A stretch of DNA of 64,000 nt, from contig NZ_NPBD01000002.1 of the NCBI RefSeq assembly GCF_002272745.1, positions 186,001-250,000 of the forward strand, given 5' to 3'. Shown piece after piece: positions 55,732-64,000 of the stretch (position 1 is its first letter; every line of letters begins with the position of its first letter). The position numbers were made by a program, and so were the translations under genes. Source of the stretch: Terribacillus saccharophilus. Lineage in GTDB: Bacteria > Bacillota > Bacilli > Bacillales > Amphibacillaceae. The notes below the pieces were generated by a model, which saw nothing but the letters and a program-made list of their open reading frames with translations, made no database searches and was not told the origin of the DNA.

Positions 55732-58041
55732 ATGGCTAAACGAAAAACAAAAAAACGACAAACCAAGTTCAAGCAAGTAATGAGCTTTGAAGTAATTGGA
55801 CTATTATTAGTATTTCTTGCAGTATTCGGAAGCGGCGCAGGAGCAATCAGTGATGGGGCGATACCGAATGCGCTTGAGCATTTATTCCGCTTCTTCTTTG
55901 GAAGCTGGTATTTCTTGCTTGCTATCTTTATGGGTGGGGTCGGCATCTACTTGATGGCCAGATGTAAAAAGCCGAACCTGCTTCATAAGAAGCTGATCGG
56001 GTTATATGCGATTACTGCGGGTATTTTACTGTTCACCCATATTCAAGCGTTCGAGGATAAGCTGAGTCAGGTAGAACAGCCATCGATCATCAAGACAAGC
56101 TGGAACTATTATTTAGCTTATGTGCAGGATACGATTGATCCAGCGGCTCTAGGCGGAGGGATGGTAGGAGCTATCCTTTTCGCACTAAGTTATTATCTGC
56201 TGTCTGCTACAGGAGCTAAGATCATCGCTTTCTTTCTAGTGGTAATTGGTATCCTGATTTTGAGCAATACGTCCCTTAGTTCTGTCGTTCAAAAGCTGTT
56301 CGCCCTTTTGAGAAAAGGGGTAAGTGCTTCTTCAGATAAAATGAAAGATAAGCTTTCGGAAACAAAAGAGCGTAAAAAATCGGAACGACCACAGAGGAAG
56401 CAGAAACGTCAACAAGTATTAGCTGAGAAGGAAGAAGCAGCAGAGGCAGAACCGGAGCCTATTCATGAGGAACCAATCATCCAAGATTTCACGAATATTG
56501 CCTACGCAGATCCTGAACCAGAGATTATTGAACCTAAACAAGATAAACCAAAAGAGCAAGTTGTAGAGCCTACTTCTGATGAGAAAGAGGCACTGCCTGC
56601 GTCAGAACTGGAAAACAGGGACTATCAGCTTCCTAGCATTACGTTGCTGAAACAGCCGAAGAAGAACAGCCAGAAACAAGAACGCTCTCAGATTCAAGCT
56701 GTCGCACGTAAGCTCGAGCAGACTTTCCAAAGCTTTGGAGTTAAGGCAAAGGTGAGCAAGGTACATGTCGGTCCAGCTGTAACGAAGTATGAAGTTTATC
56801 CGGATACCGGTGTGAAGGTTAGTAAGATTGTAAATCTTCACGATGATTTAGCACTTGCCTTGGCAGCGAAAGATATCCGTATAGAAGCGCCGATACCAGG
56901 CAAATCAGCTGTCGGAATTGAAGTGCCGAATAAAGAAGTGGCGAGCGTATCGCTGCGAGAGGTGCTGGACAATAGTCAGGTAAAAACAGGCTCCAAGCTA
57001 AGTTTTGCTCTTGGACGTGATATATCAGGTGAATCTGTTGTGGCAGAACTTAATAAGATGCCCCATTTGCTTGTAGCAGGGGCTACCGGAAGCGGAAAAA
57101 GTGTATGTATCAACGGCATCATTACAAGCATTCTGATGCGTGCTAAGCCGCATGAAGTGAAGATGATGATGATTGATCCGAAAAAAGTAGAGCTAAATGT
57201 CTATAACGGCATTCCTCATTTGCTGACACCAGTCGTGACGGATCCGAAAAAAGCATCCAGAGCACTAAAGAAAGTTGTAGCCGAGATGGAGCGCAGGTAT
57301 GACCTGTTCTCTGATTCCGGCACTAGAAATATCGAAGGTTATAATGCCTATATTCAAAAGCAGAATGAATTGAATGATGAAGAACAGCCTTTCCTGCCAT
57401 TCATTGTTGTGCTAGTTGATGAGCTTGCCGATTTGATGATGGTCGCTTCCAGTGAAGTAGAGGATGCCATTACCAGATTGGCACAGATGGCACGTGCAGC
57501 AGGGATACATTTGATTATTGCTACCCAGCGTCCATCAGTTGACGTTATCACTGGTGTTATCAAGGCAAACATTCCGTCGCGTATCGCCTTTAGCGTAAGT
57601 TCTCAGATAGATTCCCGTACGATTCTGGATGGCGGCGGTGCTGAGAAGCTGCTTGGCCGAGGAGATATGCTGTTCATCCCAGTAGGTACTTCCAAGCCGA
57701 CTCGTATTCAAGGAGCATTCTTATCCGATGAAGAAGTGGAGAATGTTGTCAATCACTGTATTGAACAGCAGAAAGCACAATACCAGACAGATATGATTCC
57801 AGATGAAGAGCAGGAAGTACAATCAGAGGTTGAGGATGAACTTTACCATGACGCTGTATTCCTTGTAACAGATATGCAGAGTGCCAGTGTTTCCATGCTG
57901 CAGCGCCGATTCCGCATTGGTTATACGAGAGCGGCTAGATTGATAGATGCAATGGAAGAGCGGGGAGTAGTAGGACCATATGAGGGGAGCAAACCGCGTC
58001 AAGTGTTAGTTTCTAAGTCTGCGGAGGACAAACTATCGTAG
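55732..58041 (+). CDS. spoIIIE: DNA translocase SpoIIIE (FtsK family)
   Basis: Pumps the chromosome into the forespore through the sporulation septum and clears trapped DNA at division. The 769-aa protein has a basic N-terminus, four membrane segments (about 20-180), an acidic Glu/Lys/Pro linker (~210-310), the alpha/beta motor with Walker [10 protein letters not shown] (~450-458) and Walker [12 protein letters not shown] (~559-569), and the DNA-orienting gamma winged helix ([20 protein letters not shown]). ATG 55732 follows AAGGAGATA. A longer in-frame start at 55660 lies inside a hairpin and is rejected. Confidence 0.97.
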   Translation: MAKRKTKKRQTKFKQVMSFEVIGLLLVFLAVFGSGAGAISDGAIPNALEHLFRFFFGSWYFLLAIFMGGVGIYLMARCKKPNLLHKKLIGLYAITAGILLFTHIQAFEDKLSQVEQPSIIKTSWNYYLAYVQDTIDPAALGGGMVGAILFALSYYLLSATGAKIIAFFLVVIGILILSNTSLSSVVQKLFALLRKGVSASSDKMKDKLSETKERKKSERPQRKQKRQQVLAEKEEAAEAEPEPIHEEPIIQDFTNIAYADPEPEIIEPKQDKPKEQVVEPTSDEKEALPASELENRDYQLPSITLLKQPKKNSQKQERSQIQAVARKLEQTFQSFGVKAKVSKVHVGPAVTKYEVYPDTGVKVSKIVNLHDDLALALAAKDIRIEAPIPGKSAVGIEVPNKEVASVSLREVLDNSQVKTGSKLSFALGRDISGESVVAELNKMPHLLVAGATGSGKSVCINGIITSILMRAKPHEVKMMMIDPKKVELNVYNGIPHLLTPVVTDPKKASRALKKVVAEMERRYDLFSDSGTRNIEGYNAYIQKQNELNDEEQPFLPFIVVLVDELADLMMVASSEVEDAITRLAQMARAAGIHLIIATQRPSVDVITGVIKANIPSRIAFSVSSQIDSRTILDGGGAEKLLGRGDMLFIPVGTSKPTRIQGAFLSDEEVENVVNHCIEQQKAQYQTDMIPDEEQEVQSEVEDELYHDAVFLVTDMQSASVSMLQRRFRIGYTRAARLIDAMEERGVVGPYEGSKPRQVLVSKSAEDKLS

Positions 58042-58086
58042 GACACAATTTTCAAGAAAAGTACCAAAAAGTAGTTGAATCACCCT

Positions 58087-58116
58087 AAAAAAAACGAGAA
58101 TATTCGTGTTTTTTGT
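58087..58116 (+). terminator. Probable terminator after spoIIIE
   Basis: A-rich run and ACGA (to about 58098) pair with TCGTGTTTTTT (58103-58114) with one bulged G. The stem is AT-rich, flanked by A and T tracts, so it could work in both directions but is weak. Confidence 0.5.
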
Positions 58117-58126
58117 AAAATAAGTA

Positions 58127-58155
58127 TTTATTTTCTGTAAAAAGCATGTTATATT
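58127..58155 (+). promoter_or_regulatory. SigA promoter of nupN with CodY-like box
   Basis: TTTATT (58127-58132), 17 bp, TATATT (58150-58155) with extended -10 TGT. TATTTTCTGTAAAAA at 58129-58143 matches 11 of 15 positions of the CodY consensus AATTTTCWGAAAATT and overlaps the -35 and spacer, a position suited to repression. B. subtilis nup genes for guanosine uptake are known to be CodY-controlled. Confidence 0.55.
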
Positions 58156-58255
58156 ATGTTCGAGTGAAGCGGATTTAGTAATTATGTCCTATTAATCTAC
58201 TAATTATGTATCAGGCTTCAACTTAGCTATCAATCTATATTTGGGGGTTTCTATC

Positions 58256-59335
58256 TTGAAAATGCGTCGTTATGCAGTACTTTTAGGTTTGCTTCTTGTC
58301 GTAGGCGTCGTGCTTAGTGCATGTGGATCCGGCGGCAGCTCCGAGCAGAGCGGAAGCGACAGCAACAGCTTCAAAACAGCTATGGTTACAGATACTGGCG
58401 GTATTGATGATAAATCATTTAACCAGTCTGCTTGGGAAGGTCTTACACAGTTTGGTGCAGACAACGACCTAAAAGAGAAAGAAGGATATGACTACCTTCA
58501 ATCTAACAGTGCATCTGATTATGCAACAAACTTGAATCGCCTTGTGCAATCCAACACGGATCTGATCTTCGGAGTCGGGTTCAAACTTGCAGAGGATATC
58601 GGTAAAGTTGCAGATCAGAACAAAGAAACGCATTTTGCCATCATTGACTCAGTCGTAGAAAAAGATAATGTAGCGAGCATCGTATTCGAAGAGCAGCAAG
58701 GCTCATTCCTTGCAGGTGTAGCTGCAGCGACGAAATCCGAATCCGGTAAAATCGGTTTTGTTGGTGGAGAAGAAAGTGAATTGATCAAGAAGTTTGAAGC
58801 AGGATACGTAGCTGGTGCGAAATCAGTCAATAAAGATATCGAAGTGGATGTACAGTATGCTGGTTCCTTCGGTGCTCCTGATAAAGGTAAATTGATTGCA
58901 TCCAACATGTACAACTCTGGCGTAGATGTTATCTATCATTCTGCCGGAGGTACTGGTAACGGTGTATTCGCACAAGCAAAAGATTTGAAAAACAATGATC
59001 CAGAAGGAAGCTACTGGGTAATCGGTGTTGACCGTGACCAGTATGATGAAGGCCAAATCGGAGATAACAACGTGACATTGACTAGCATGCTAAAAGCTGT
59101 TGATGTTGCAGTAGCGAGAGTCGCTCAGGACTCCAAAGATGGCGAATTCCCTGGTGGAGAAATTGTATCTTTCGGTTTGAAAGATGATGGAATCGGTATT
59201 GCAGAAACAAATGAAGAAGCATACACAGACGATATCAAAACAGCTGTAGACGAATGGAAGCAAAAGCTCATCGATGGTGATGTAACTGCTCCAACTACGG
59301 ATGACGAACTGAAAGCATATGTAGATTCTCTATAA
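58256..59335 (+). CDS. nupN: Nucleoside-binding lipoprotein (BMP family, NupN)
   Basis: Substrate-binding lipoprotein of a nucleoside ABC importer, 359 aa, the same length as I recall for B. subtilis NupN. The signal peptide ends in lipobox LSAC with lipidated C23, then a Gly/Ser linker. The BMP domain shows MVTDTGGIDDKSFNQSAWEG (~43-62), SNTDLIFGVGF and GVDRDQYDEGQIG, typical of nucleoside binders. TTG 58256 lies 8 nt after GGGGG; an internal ATG follows two codons later. Substrate (guanosine and related nucleosides) is inferred from family and operon. Confidence 0.9.
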   Translation: MKMRRYAVLLGLLLVVGVVLSACGSGGSSEQSGSDSNSFKTAMVTDTGGIDDKSFNQSAWEGLTQFGADNDLKEKEGYDYLQSNSASDYATNLNRLVQSNTDLIFGVGFKLAEDIGKVADQNKETHFAIIDSVVEKDNVASIVFEEQQGSFLAGVAAATKSESGKIGFVGGEESELIKKFEAGYVAGAKSVNKDIEVDVQYAGSFGAPDKGKLIASNMYNSGVDVIYHSAGGTGNGVFAQAKDLKNNDPEGSYWVIGVDRDQYDEGQIGDNNVTLTSMLKAVDVAVARVAQDSKDGEFPGGEIVSFGLKDDGIGIAETNEEAYTDDIKTAVDEWKQKLIDGDVTAPTTDDELKAYVDSL

Positions 59336-59343
59336 GAAACCAG

Positions 59344-59373
59344 AAGGGCTAGAGTACGCACTCTAGCCCTTTA
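59344..59373 (+). terminator. Hairpin after nupN (partial terminator)
   Basis: AAGGGCTAGAGT (59344-59355) pairs perfectly over 12 bp with ACTCTAGCCCTT (59360-59371), 4-nt loop, only three T. It probably trims expression of nupOPQ relative to the binding protein and protects the nupN mRNA end. Confidence 0.7.
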
Positions 59374-59385
59374 TAAAAAAATCTT

Positions 59386-59441
59386 CAACTGAAGCGTCTT
59401 TTAATTAGACAATTCCCCGCTTCAATTGACGATTTTTTTTT
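59386..59441 (+). terminator. Second hairpin with T9 tract between nupN and nupO
   Basis: CAACTGAAGCG (59386-59396) pairs with CGCTTCAATTG (59418-59428) with one mismatch; the loop contains GTCT/AGAC. A run of nine T begins four nt later (59433-59441). It stands in tandem with the hairpin at 59344. Confidence 0.5.
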
Positions 59442-59487
59442 GAACAGAATCAAAGAAAGTTCGTAATTCCGAGAAGGAGTGTAAAAT

Positions 59488-61020
59488 ATGGAGAATTATG
59501 TAATCGAAATGCTGAACATTCGCAAAGAATTTCCCGGAATTGTCGCCAATGACAACATCACGCTTCAAGTGAAAAAAGGAGAGATCCATGCGCTGCTAGG
59601 AGAAAATGGCGCAGGAAAATCCACACTCATGAACGTCCTGTTCGGCCTTTATCAGCCGGAAAAGGGAGAAATCCGCGTAGACGGAAAGAAAGTCGAAATC
59701 AATGATCCGAATGTTGCCAATAGATTAGGTATCGGAATGGTGCACCAGCACTTCATGCTTATCGACACCTTCACAGTTGCCCAAAATATCGTTCTCGGCA
59801 GTGAGCCGAAAAAAGGTCTTAAGATTGATATGAAAAAAGCGGTTCGTGAAGTGCAGGAACTTTCAGATCGATATGGTCTGCAAGTGGATGCCACAGCGAA
59901 AATCAGCGATATTTCCGTTGGTATGCAGCAGCGGGTAGAAATACTGAAAACATTGTACCGCGGTGCAAATGTCGTCATACTGGACGAACCAACAGCTGTT
60001 TTGACACCGCAGGAAATCAAGGAACTTATTGTTATCCTACGGACGCTGATCAAAGAAGGCAAATCTATCATTTTGATCACTCATAAATTGAAAGAAATCA
60101 TGGAAGTTTGTGACCGCTGTACGGTAATCAGGAAAGGGCAGGGTATCGGAACAGTTGACGTATCTGAAACGAACCCGAATGAACTGGCTTCTCTTATGGT
60201 AGGACGTGAAATACGCTTCTCTACTGAAAAGAAACCTGCTGAACCTAAAGAAACAATTCTTTCCATTCAAGGTCTGACAGTACAGGATTCCCGCCATGTA
60301 GACATGGTGAAAGAACTGGACCTTGATATAAGAGCAGGCGAAATTGTCGGAATTGCCGGAGTTGACGGAAATGGTCAAACAGAATTAATTGAGGCAATTA
60401 CTGGACTTCGTAAAAAATCAGCAGGAAAAGTGACGTTGAAAAATCAGGATATTACGAATATGCCAGTTCGCGCCATTACGGAAAGCGGAGTTGGTCATAT
60501 ACCACAGGATCGTCACAAGCTCGGTTTAGTGCTTGATTACTCTATCGGAGAAAACATTGTTTTGCAAACATATTATCAAAAGCCTTATTCGACTGGAGGT
60601 TTTCTTTCCTTCAAACGAATCTTTGATAAAGCGAAAGCACTCATAGCAGAATACGACGTTCGTACTCCTAGTCACTTATCTAAAGCTCGTACACTATCCG
60701 GCGGAAACCAGCAAAAAGCAATCATTGGCCGTGAAATCGACCGTAACCCGGATTTGTTAATCGCAGCTCAGCCGACTCGTGGTCTTGACGTAGGTGCAAT
60801 TGAATTCATCCACAAACGTCTAATAGAACAGCGTGACCAAGGAAAAGCTGTCTTGCTCGTTTCGTTCGAACTAGATGAGATTTTAAATGTAAGTGATCGT
60901 ATTGCTGTTATGTTCGATGGGAAAATCATTGCGACAGTAAATCCGAAGGAAACAAATGAACAGGAGCTTGGATTACTGATGGCAGGTTCGAAGCTTGAGA
61001 AAGAAGGGGCGCAAAACTAA
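59488..61020 (+). CDS. nupO: Nucleoside ABC transporter ATPase NupO
   Basis: Tandem ABC ATPase of 510 aa energising nucleoside import. NBD1 has Walker A GENGAGKST (38-46), signature ISVGMQQRVEIL and Walker B VVILDEPTAVL. NBD2 has a degenerate Walker A (GVDGNGQTE, no lysine), signature LSGGNQQKAIIGREI and LIAAQPTRGLD in place of the usual Walker B. This asymmetry is normal for the RbsA/BMP transporter group, so only NBD1 is likely to hydrolyse ATP efficiently. It follows AGAAGGAGTG and overlaps nupP by one base. Confidence 0.94.
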   Translation: MENYVIEMLNIRKEFPGIVANDNITLQVKKGEIHALLGENGAGKSTLMNVLFGLYQPEKGEIRVDGKKVEINDPNVANRLGIGMVHQHFMLIDTFTVAQNIVLGSEPKKGLKIDMKKAVREVQELSDRYGLQVDATAKISDISVGMQQRVEILKTLYRGANVVILDEPTAVLTPQEIKELIVILRTLIKEGKSIILITHKLKEIMEVCDRCTVIRKGQGIGTVDVSETNPNELASLMVGREIRFSTEKKPAEPKETILSIQGLTVQDSRHVDMVKELDLDIRAGEIVGIAGVDGNGQTELIEAITGLRKKSAGKVTLKNQDITNMPVRAITESGVGHIPQDRHKLGLVLDYSIGENIVLQTYYQKPYSTGGFLSFKRIFDKAKALIAEYDVRTPSHLSKARTLSGGNQQKAIIGREIDRNPDLLIAAQPTRGLDVGAIEFIHKRLIEQRDQGKAVLLVSFELDEILNVSDRIAVMFDGKIIATVNPKETNEQELGLLMAGSKLEKEGAQN

Positions 61021-62063
61021 TGTTTTCCAGCACAAAGTTCAATTTCATCATACCAATCATCTCGGTTATCCTTGGTTTGGTTGCCGGTGCAATTATCATG
61101 CTTATTTTCGGTTATAATCCGATACTCGGCTATCAGGCACTGTGGAATGGCGTATTTGACAGCCCGTTCTTCATGTCCGAAACAGTTAACCGAATCACAC
61201 CTTATATCCTCACTGGTTTGGCAATCGCTTTTGCTTTCCGTACCGGATTGTTCAATATCGGTGCAGAAGGCCAGGTGCTGGTCGGCTGGGTTGCAGCTGT
61301 ATGGGTAGGTACTGCTGTTGATGCACCTGCTTTTATTCATTTGCCGCTGGCACTTCTTGCAGCAGCTGCTGCAGGAGCATTTTGGGCTTTTGTGCCAGGT
61401 ATCCTGAAGGCGAAGCTCGGTGTCCATGAAGTTATCGTCAGTATCATGATGAACTATATTGCACTTCATATTACAAACTATTTGATTCGTTCTGTGCTTA
61501 CAGATAATCAGGAGACAACAGAGCCAGTGAAACAAACTGCATCCCTGACGAACGATTTTCTGATCGGATTAACAGGATCCCGCTTGCACCTTGGTTTCAT
61601 CGTTGCTTTATTGATGGTGCTTGTTATGTGGGTCATACTGGAGCGTACGAAGCTCGGCTTTGAATTAAAAGCTGTAGGTTACAACCAGCATGCCTCCAAT
61701 TATGCAGGGATGAAAGTGGAACGAAACATTGTCATCTCGATGCTGATCTCAGGTCTATTCGCAGGTCTTGCTGGTGCAATGCAAGGTCTTGGAACCTTCG
61801 GAAATGCATTTACGAATACAGCATTCTCAAACCTTGGTTTCGATGGTATCGCTGTAGCGCTTCTAGGCGGGAACAACCCGTTCGGCGTTGTGTTATCAGC
61901 CAGTCTTTTTGGATTTCTGAAAGTGGGCTCGCTTAACATGTCCACAGCGGGTGTACCGAATGAAATTATCGAAATCGTCATTGCATTGATCATTCTTTTT
62001 GTCGCTTCCGGCTTCATCATTCGCTGGGCGCTGCTGCAATTGAAAAAAGGGGAGAAAAAATAA
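61020..62063 (+). CDS. nupP: Nucleoside ABC transporter permease NupP
   Basis: Membrane subunit of the BMP-type importer, 347 aa, with about eight to ten hydrophobic helices. BPD_transp_2 features are FRTGLFNIGAEGQVLVGWVA (~75-94), LKAKLGVHEVIVSIMMNYIA and GFDGIAVALLGGNNPFGVVL. Its ATG overlaps the nupO stop (TAATG). It pairs with NupQ encoded next to form the heterodimeric channel. Confidence 0.94.
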   Translation: MFSSTKFNFIIPIISVILGLVAGAIIMLIFGYNPILGYQALWNGVFDSPFFMSETVNRITPYILTGLAIAFAFRTGLFNIGAEGQVLVGWVAAVWVGTAVDAPAFIHLPLALLAAAAAGAFWAFVPGILKAKLGVHEVIVSIMMNYIALHITNYLIRSVLTDNQETTEPVKQTASLTNDFLIGLTGSRLHLGFIVALLMVLVMWVILERTKLGFELKAVGYNQHASNYAGMKVERNIVISMLISGLFAGLAGAMQGLGTFGNAFTNTAFSNLGFDGIAVALLGGNNPFGVVLSASLFGFLKVGSLNMSTAGVPNEIIEIVIALIILFVASGFIIRWALLQLKKGEKK

Positions 62064-62064
62064 A

Positions 62065-63018
62065 ATGCTGGATATCCTTTATTCCATTATTCCGCAAACG
62101 TTGTTCTTTGCCGCTCCTCTTATTTTCACCGCATTAGGCGGTGTGTATAGTGAGCGTTCAGGTGTCATCAATATCGGTTTAGAAGGTCTCATGGTTATCG
62201 GGGCTTTCTCTTCGGTAACGTTCAATTTGCTATATGCTGATGCTTTAGGAACCGCCGCACCATGGATTTCCATATTGGTTGCTATGGTTGCCGGGATGCT
62301 GTTCTCTTTAATCCATGCTGTTGCTACAATTACCTTCCGTGCAGACCAGACGGTCACAGGGGTTGCAATCAACATGCTGGCGCTTGGATTTGGAGTGTTC
62401 ATGATCAAGCAGATTTTCGGAAAAGGCCAAACCGACTTTATATCGCAGCCGATTTATACAACAGATGTTCCATTCTTGGTTGATATTCCGGTCATCGGTA
62501 ATATGTTCTTTAACAATATGTATATTACGTCGTATATCGCTATTGTCCTCTCCTTCCTTGCATGGTATGTGCTGTATAAGACCCCATTTGGTCTTCGTAT
62601 TCGTGCAGTCGGAGAACACCCAATGGCTGCAGATACGAACGGAATTAAAGTTTACACGACGAGATATATCGGCGTAATTATTTCTGGAGCACTTGCCGGA
62701 ATTGGTGGTGCAGTGTTCGCTATGACAATATCTCAGAACTTCTCTATATCTACAATTGCTGGTCAAGGATTCATGGCAATTGCTGCAGTCATTTTCGGTA
62801 AGTGGAATCCGCTTGGAGCAATGGGAGCAGCTTTATTCTTCGGCTTTGCCCAGTCTTTGAGCGTGGTCGGTTCATCTATTCCGCTGCTTGAAAATGTTCC
62901 GCAGGTTTACTTGCTGATTGCACCTTACGTGCTGACTATTCTTGCTTTGGCAGGATTCATCGGTCGTTCGGTAGCGCCAAAAGCAAGCGGTGTTCCGTAC
63001 GTAAAAGGAAGCCGCTAA
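62065..63018 (+). CDS. nupQ: Nucleoside ABC transporter permease NupQ
   Basis: Second permease, 317 aa, with ALGGVYSERSGVINIGLEGL (~24-43), ITFRADQTVTGVAINMLALG, and GFMAIAAVIFGKWNPLGAMG near the C-terminus, all typical of this permease branch. It begins 2 nt after the nupP stop, with AAAAGGGGAG upstream. A terminator ends the operon after it. Confidence 0.94.
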   Translation: MLDILYSIIPQTLFFAAPLIFTALGGVYSERSGVINIGLEGLMVIGAFSSVTFNLLYADALGTAAPWISILVAMVAGMLFSLIHAVATITFRADQTVTGVAINMLALGFGVFMIKQIFGKGQTDFISQPIYTTDVPFLVDIPVIGNMFFNNMYITSYIAIVLSFLAWYVLYKTPFGLRIRAVGEHPMAADTNGIKVYTTRYIGVIISGALAGIGGAVFAMTISQNFSISTIAGQGFMAIAAVIFGKWNPLGAMGAALFFGFAQSLSVVGSSIPLLENVPQVYLLIAPYVLTILALAGFIGRSVAPKASGVPYVKGSR

Positions 63019-63022
63019 GACG

Positions 63023-63057
63023 AAAGACCCGATGTTTTTTAAGCATCGGGTCTTTTT
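63023..63057 (+). terminator. Intrinsic terminator after nupQ
   Basis: AAAGACCCGATG (63023-63034) pairs perfectly over 12 bp with CATCGGGTCTTT (63044-63055), 9-nt loop, followed by T. It closes the nup operon. Confidence 0.88.
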
Positions 63058-63182
63058 ATGCAATCCGATTCGTTTTACTTCTAGGCGTTTTTTCATTAAT
63101 ATGGTAATCATAGCGAGGATTGTCGGATATATATAAGCAAAACTACAGAAGCTATACATAACAGAAGCCAGGGAGGTTCCTT

Positions 63183-64000
63183 ATGAAAATCGCAGGTGAA
63201 AAAATCATCACAGGAAAAGGTGCGACGCTGCACCTTATACCGACTAAAAAATATAAGACAATTAGCATAGCTGTAAAATTACAGGCGCCGCTAGAGCGTG
63301 AGACTATTACAGCAAGAGCGCTGCTTCCATATGTACTGCAGCAGGGTACAGCCAATTTATCTGATGCGCGTGCATTACGACTGAAACTCGATGACTTGTA
63401 TGGTGCTATTCTGTCTATTTCAGGTACGAAAAAAGGGGAGAAGCATATCATCACGCTTCGTCTCGATGTTGCCAATGAGAATTACCTCAGTGACCGAACT
63501 CCTTTGTTTGAAAGAGCAGTAGATCTGTTGCGCGAGATCCTATTTGAGCCGAAAGCTGAAAACGGCGCTTTCACAGAGTCAATCGTTTCACGCGAAACAC
63601 AAACGCTAAAACAAAAGATGGTGGCGTTGAAGGATGATAAGATGAGCTATGCAAATATGCGACTTATCGATGAGATGTGTAAAAGTGAACCGTACAGTCT
63701 TCATGTGCACGGGTATGAAGAGGAACTGGGAGACATGGACGGCAGCAAGCTATATGGTTTTTATGAGAAAATGCTGAAGCAGGATAAAATGGATATTTAT
63801 ATTCTTGGTGATGTAGATAGCGAACTAGCTGAAAAGGCGGTTCAGCCATTCCTAGAAAGAGATATTTCTCCACTTGAAGAACGTGCAGCATCTGTACATC
63901 GGGCTCCTGCTGATGTACAGGAAGTAATTGAAACACAGGATGTACAACAAGCCAAGCTCCACCTTGGTTATCGGACGAATATCCGTTACGATGATCCAGA
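63183..64000 (+). CDS. ymfF: M16-like peptidase homologue YmfF (3' truncated by window)
   Basis: Beginning of a peptidase M16-type protein; 272 codons are visible with no stop before the window end. ATG 63183 follows CAGGGAGGTTCC. The region where active M16 enzymes carry HxxEH reads LLPYVLQQGTANLSDARALR, so zinc ligands are absent, as expected for YmfF, whose partner YmfH carries the catalytic site. The conserved LDDLYGAILSISGTKKGEKH segment follows. B. subtilis has ymfF in the same neighbourhood downstream of spoIIIE. Function of the pair is not settled. Confidence 0.85.
   Translation, partial: MKIAGEKIITGKGATLHLIPTKKYKTISIAVKLQAPLERETITARALLPYVLQQGTANLSDARALRLKLDDLYGAILSISGTKKGEKHIITLRLDVANENYLSDRTPLFERAVDLLREILFEPKAENGAFTESIVSRETQTLKQKMVALKDDKMSYANMRLIDEMCKSEPYSLHVHGYEEELGDMDGSKLYGFYEKMLKQDKMDIYILGDVDSELAEKAVQPFLERDISPLEERAASVHRAPADVQEVIETQDVQQAKLHLGYRTNIRYDDP

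Noticed and set aside
58162..58255. Purine riboswitch before the nucleoside importer
   Set aside because: The conserved loop and junction bases of the purine aptamer are not present; the leader is described as unexplained instead.
1..64000. Mobile elements, CRISPR arrays, prophage, defence or secondary-metabolite islands, tRNA or rRNA genes
   Set aside because: None found. All genes are co-directional core genes in conserved order and the gaps are short; the only repeat-like sequence is the element at 49455-49573, which has no coding content.

Overview
The window is a 64 kb stretch of the conserved chromosomal core of a low-to-moderate GC, motile, endospore-forming member of the Bacillaceae. 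Every gene I can support lies on the + strand. Gene content and order follow Bacillus subtilis from fliG to spoIIIE almost gene for gene. Protein lengths and sporulation genes (spoVFA, spoVFB, spoIIIE, tepA, ylxY, mlpA, ymxH) fit a halotolerant Bacillaceae lineage (Terribacillus, Oceanobacillus or Virgibacillus type). The genus is an inference from memory and cannot be fixed without a search.

Layout. (1) 2-23379: the distal part of the fla/che operon. It holds motor and export genes (fliG-fliH-fliI-fliJ-motE-fliK-flgD-flgE-swrD-fliL-fliM-fliY), cheY, the export gate (fliO/fliZ-fliP-fliQ-fliR-flhB-flhA), placement GTPase/ATPase (flhF-flhG), chemotaxis (cheB-cheA-cheW-cheC-cheD), then sigD and swrB. 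Most genes overlap or abut, so they are probably translationally coupled, and no convincing intrinsic terminator is visible in the block. (2) 23407-36888: housekeeping genes rpsB, tsf, pyrH, frr, uppS, cdsA, dxr, rasP, proS and polC, with terminators after rpsB, tsf, frr and proS. (3) 36897-46815: the rimP-nusA-rnpM-ylxQ-infB-ylxP-rbfA translation/transcription operon, then truB-ribF, rpsO and pnp. The nusA-operon leader carries three tandem terminator-like hairpins behind a good promoter. (4) 46888-54541: envelope and sporulation genes ylxY, mlpA, ymxH, the dipicolinate synthase operon spoVFA-spoVFB, and the diaminopimelate/lysine genes asd-dapG-dapA that feed it. (5) 54642-58041: tepA, ylzJ and spoIIIE. 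RNase J2 (rnjB), which lies between dapA and tepA in B. subtilis, is absent here. (6) 58127-63018: a nucleoside ABC importer (nupN lipoprotein, nupO ATPase, nupP and nupQ permeases) with a CodY-like box in its promoter. (7) 63183-end: the 5' part of ymfF, a non-catalytic M16-type peptidase homologue.

I looked for an undescribed system and did not find one at gene level: there are no mobile elements, CRISPR arrays, defence islands, tRNAs or rRNAs, and no unexplained protein-coding genes. What merits a second look is regulatory DNA and RNA: the nusA leader, a Shine-Dalgarno apparently bridged by a hairpin before swrD, a 119-nt folded palindromic element next to a perfect 22-bp hairpin upstream of spoVFA, the nupN leader, and small hairpins at sigD and tepA. 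Several proteins start at TTG, each judged from a well-placed ribosome binding site.
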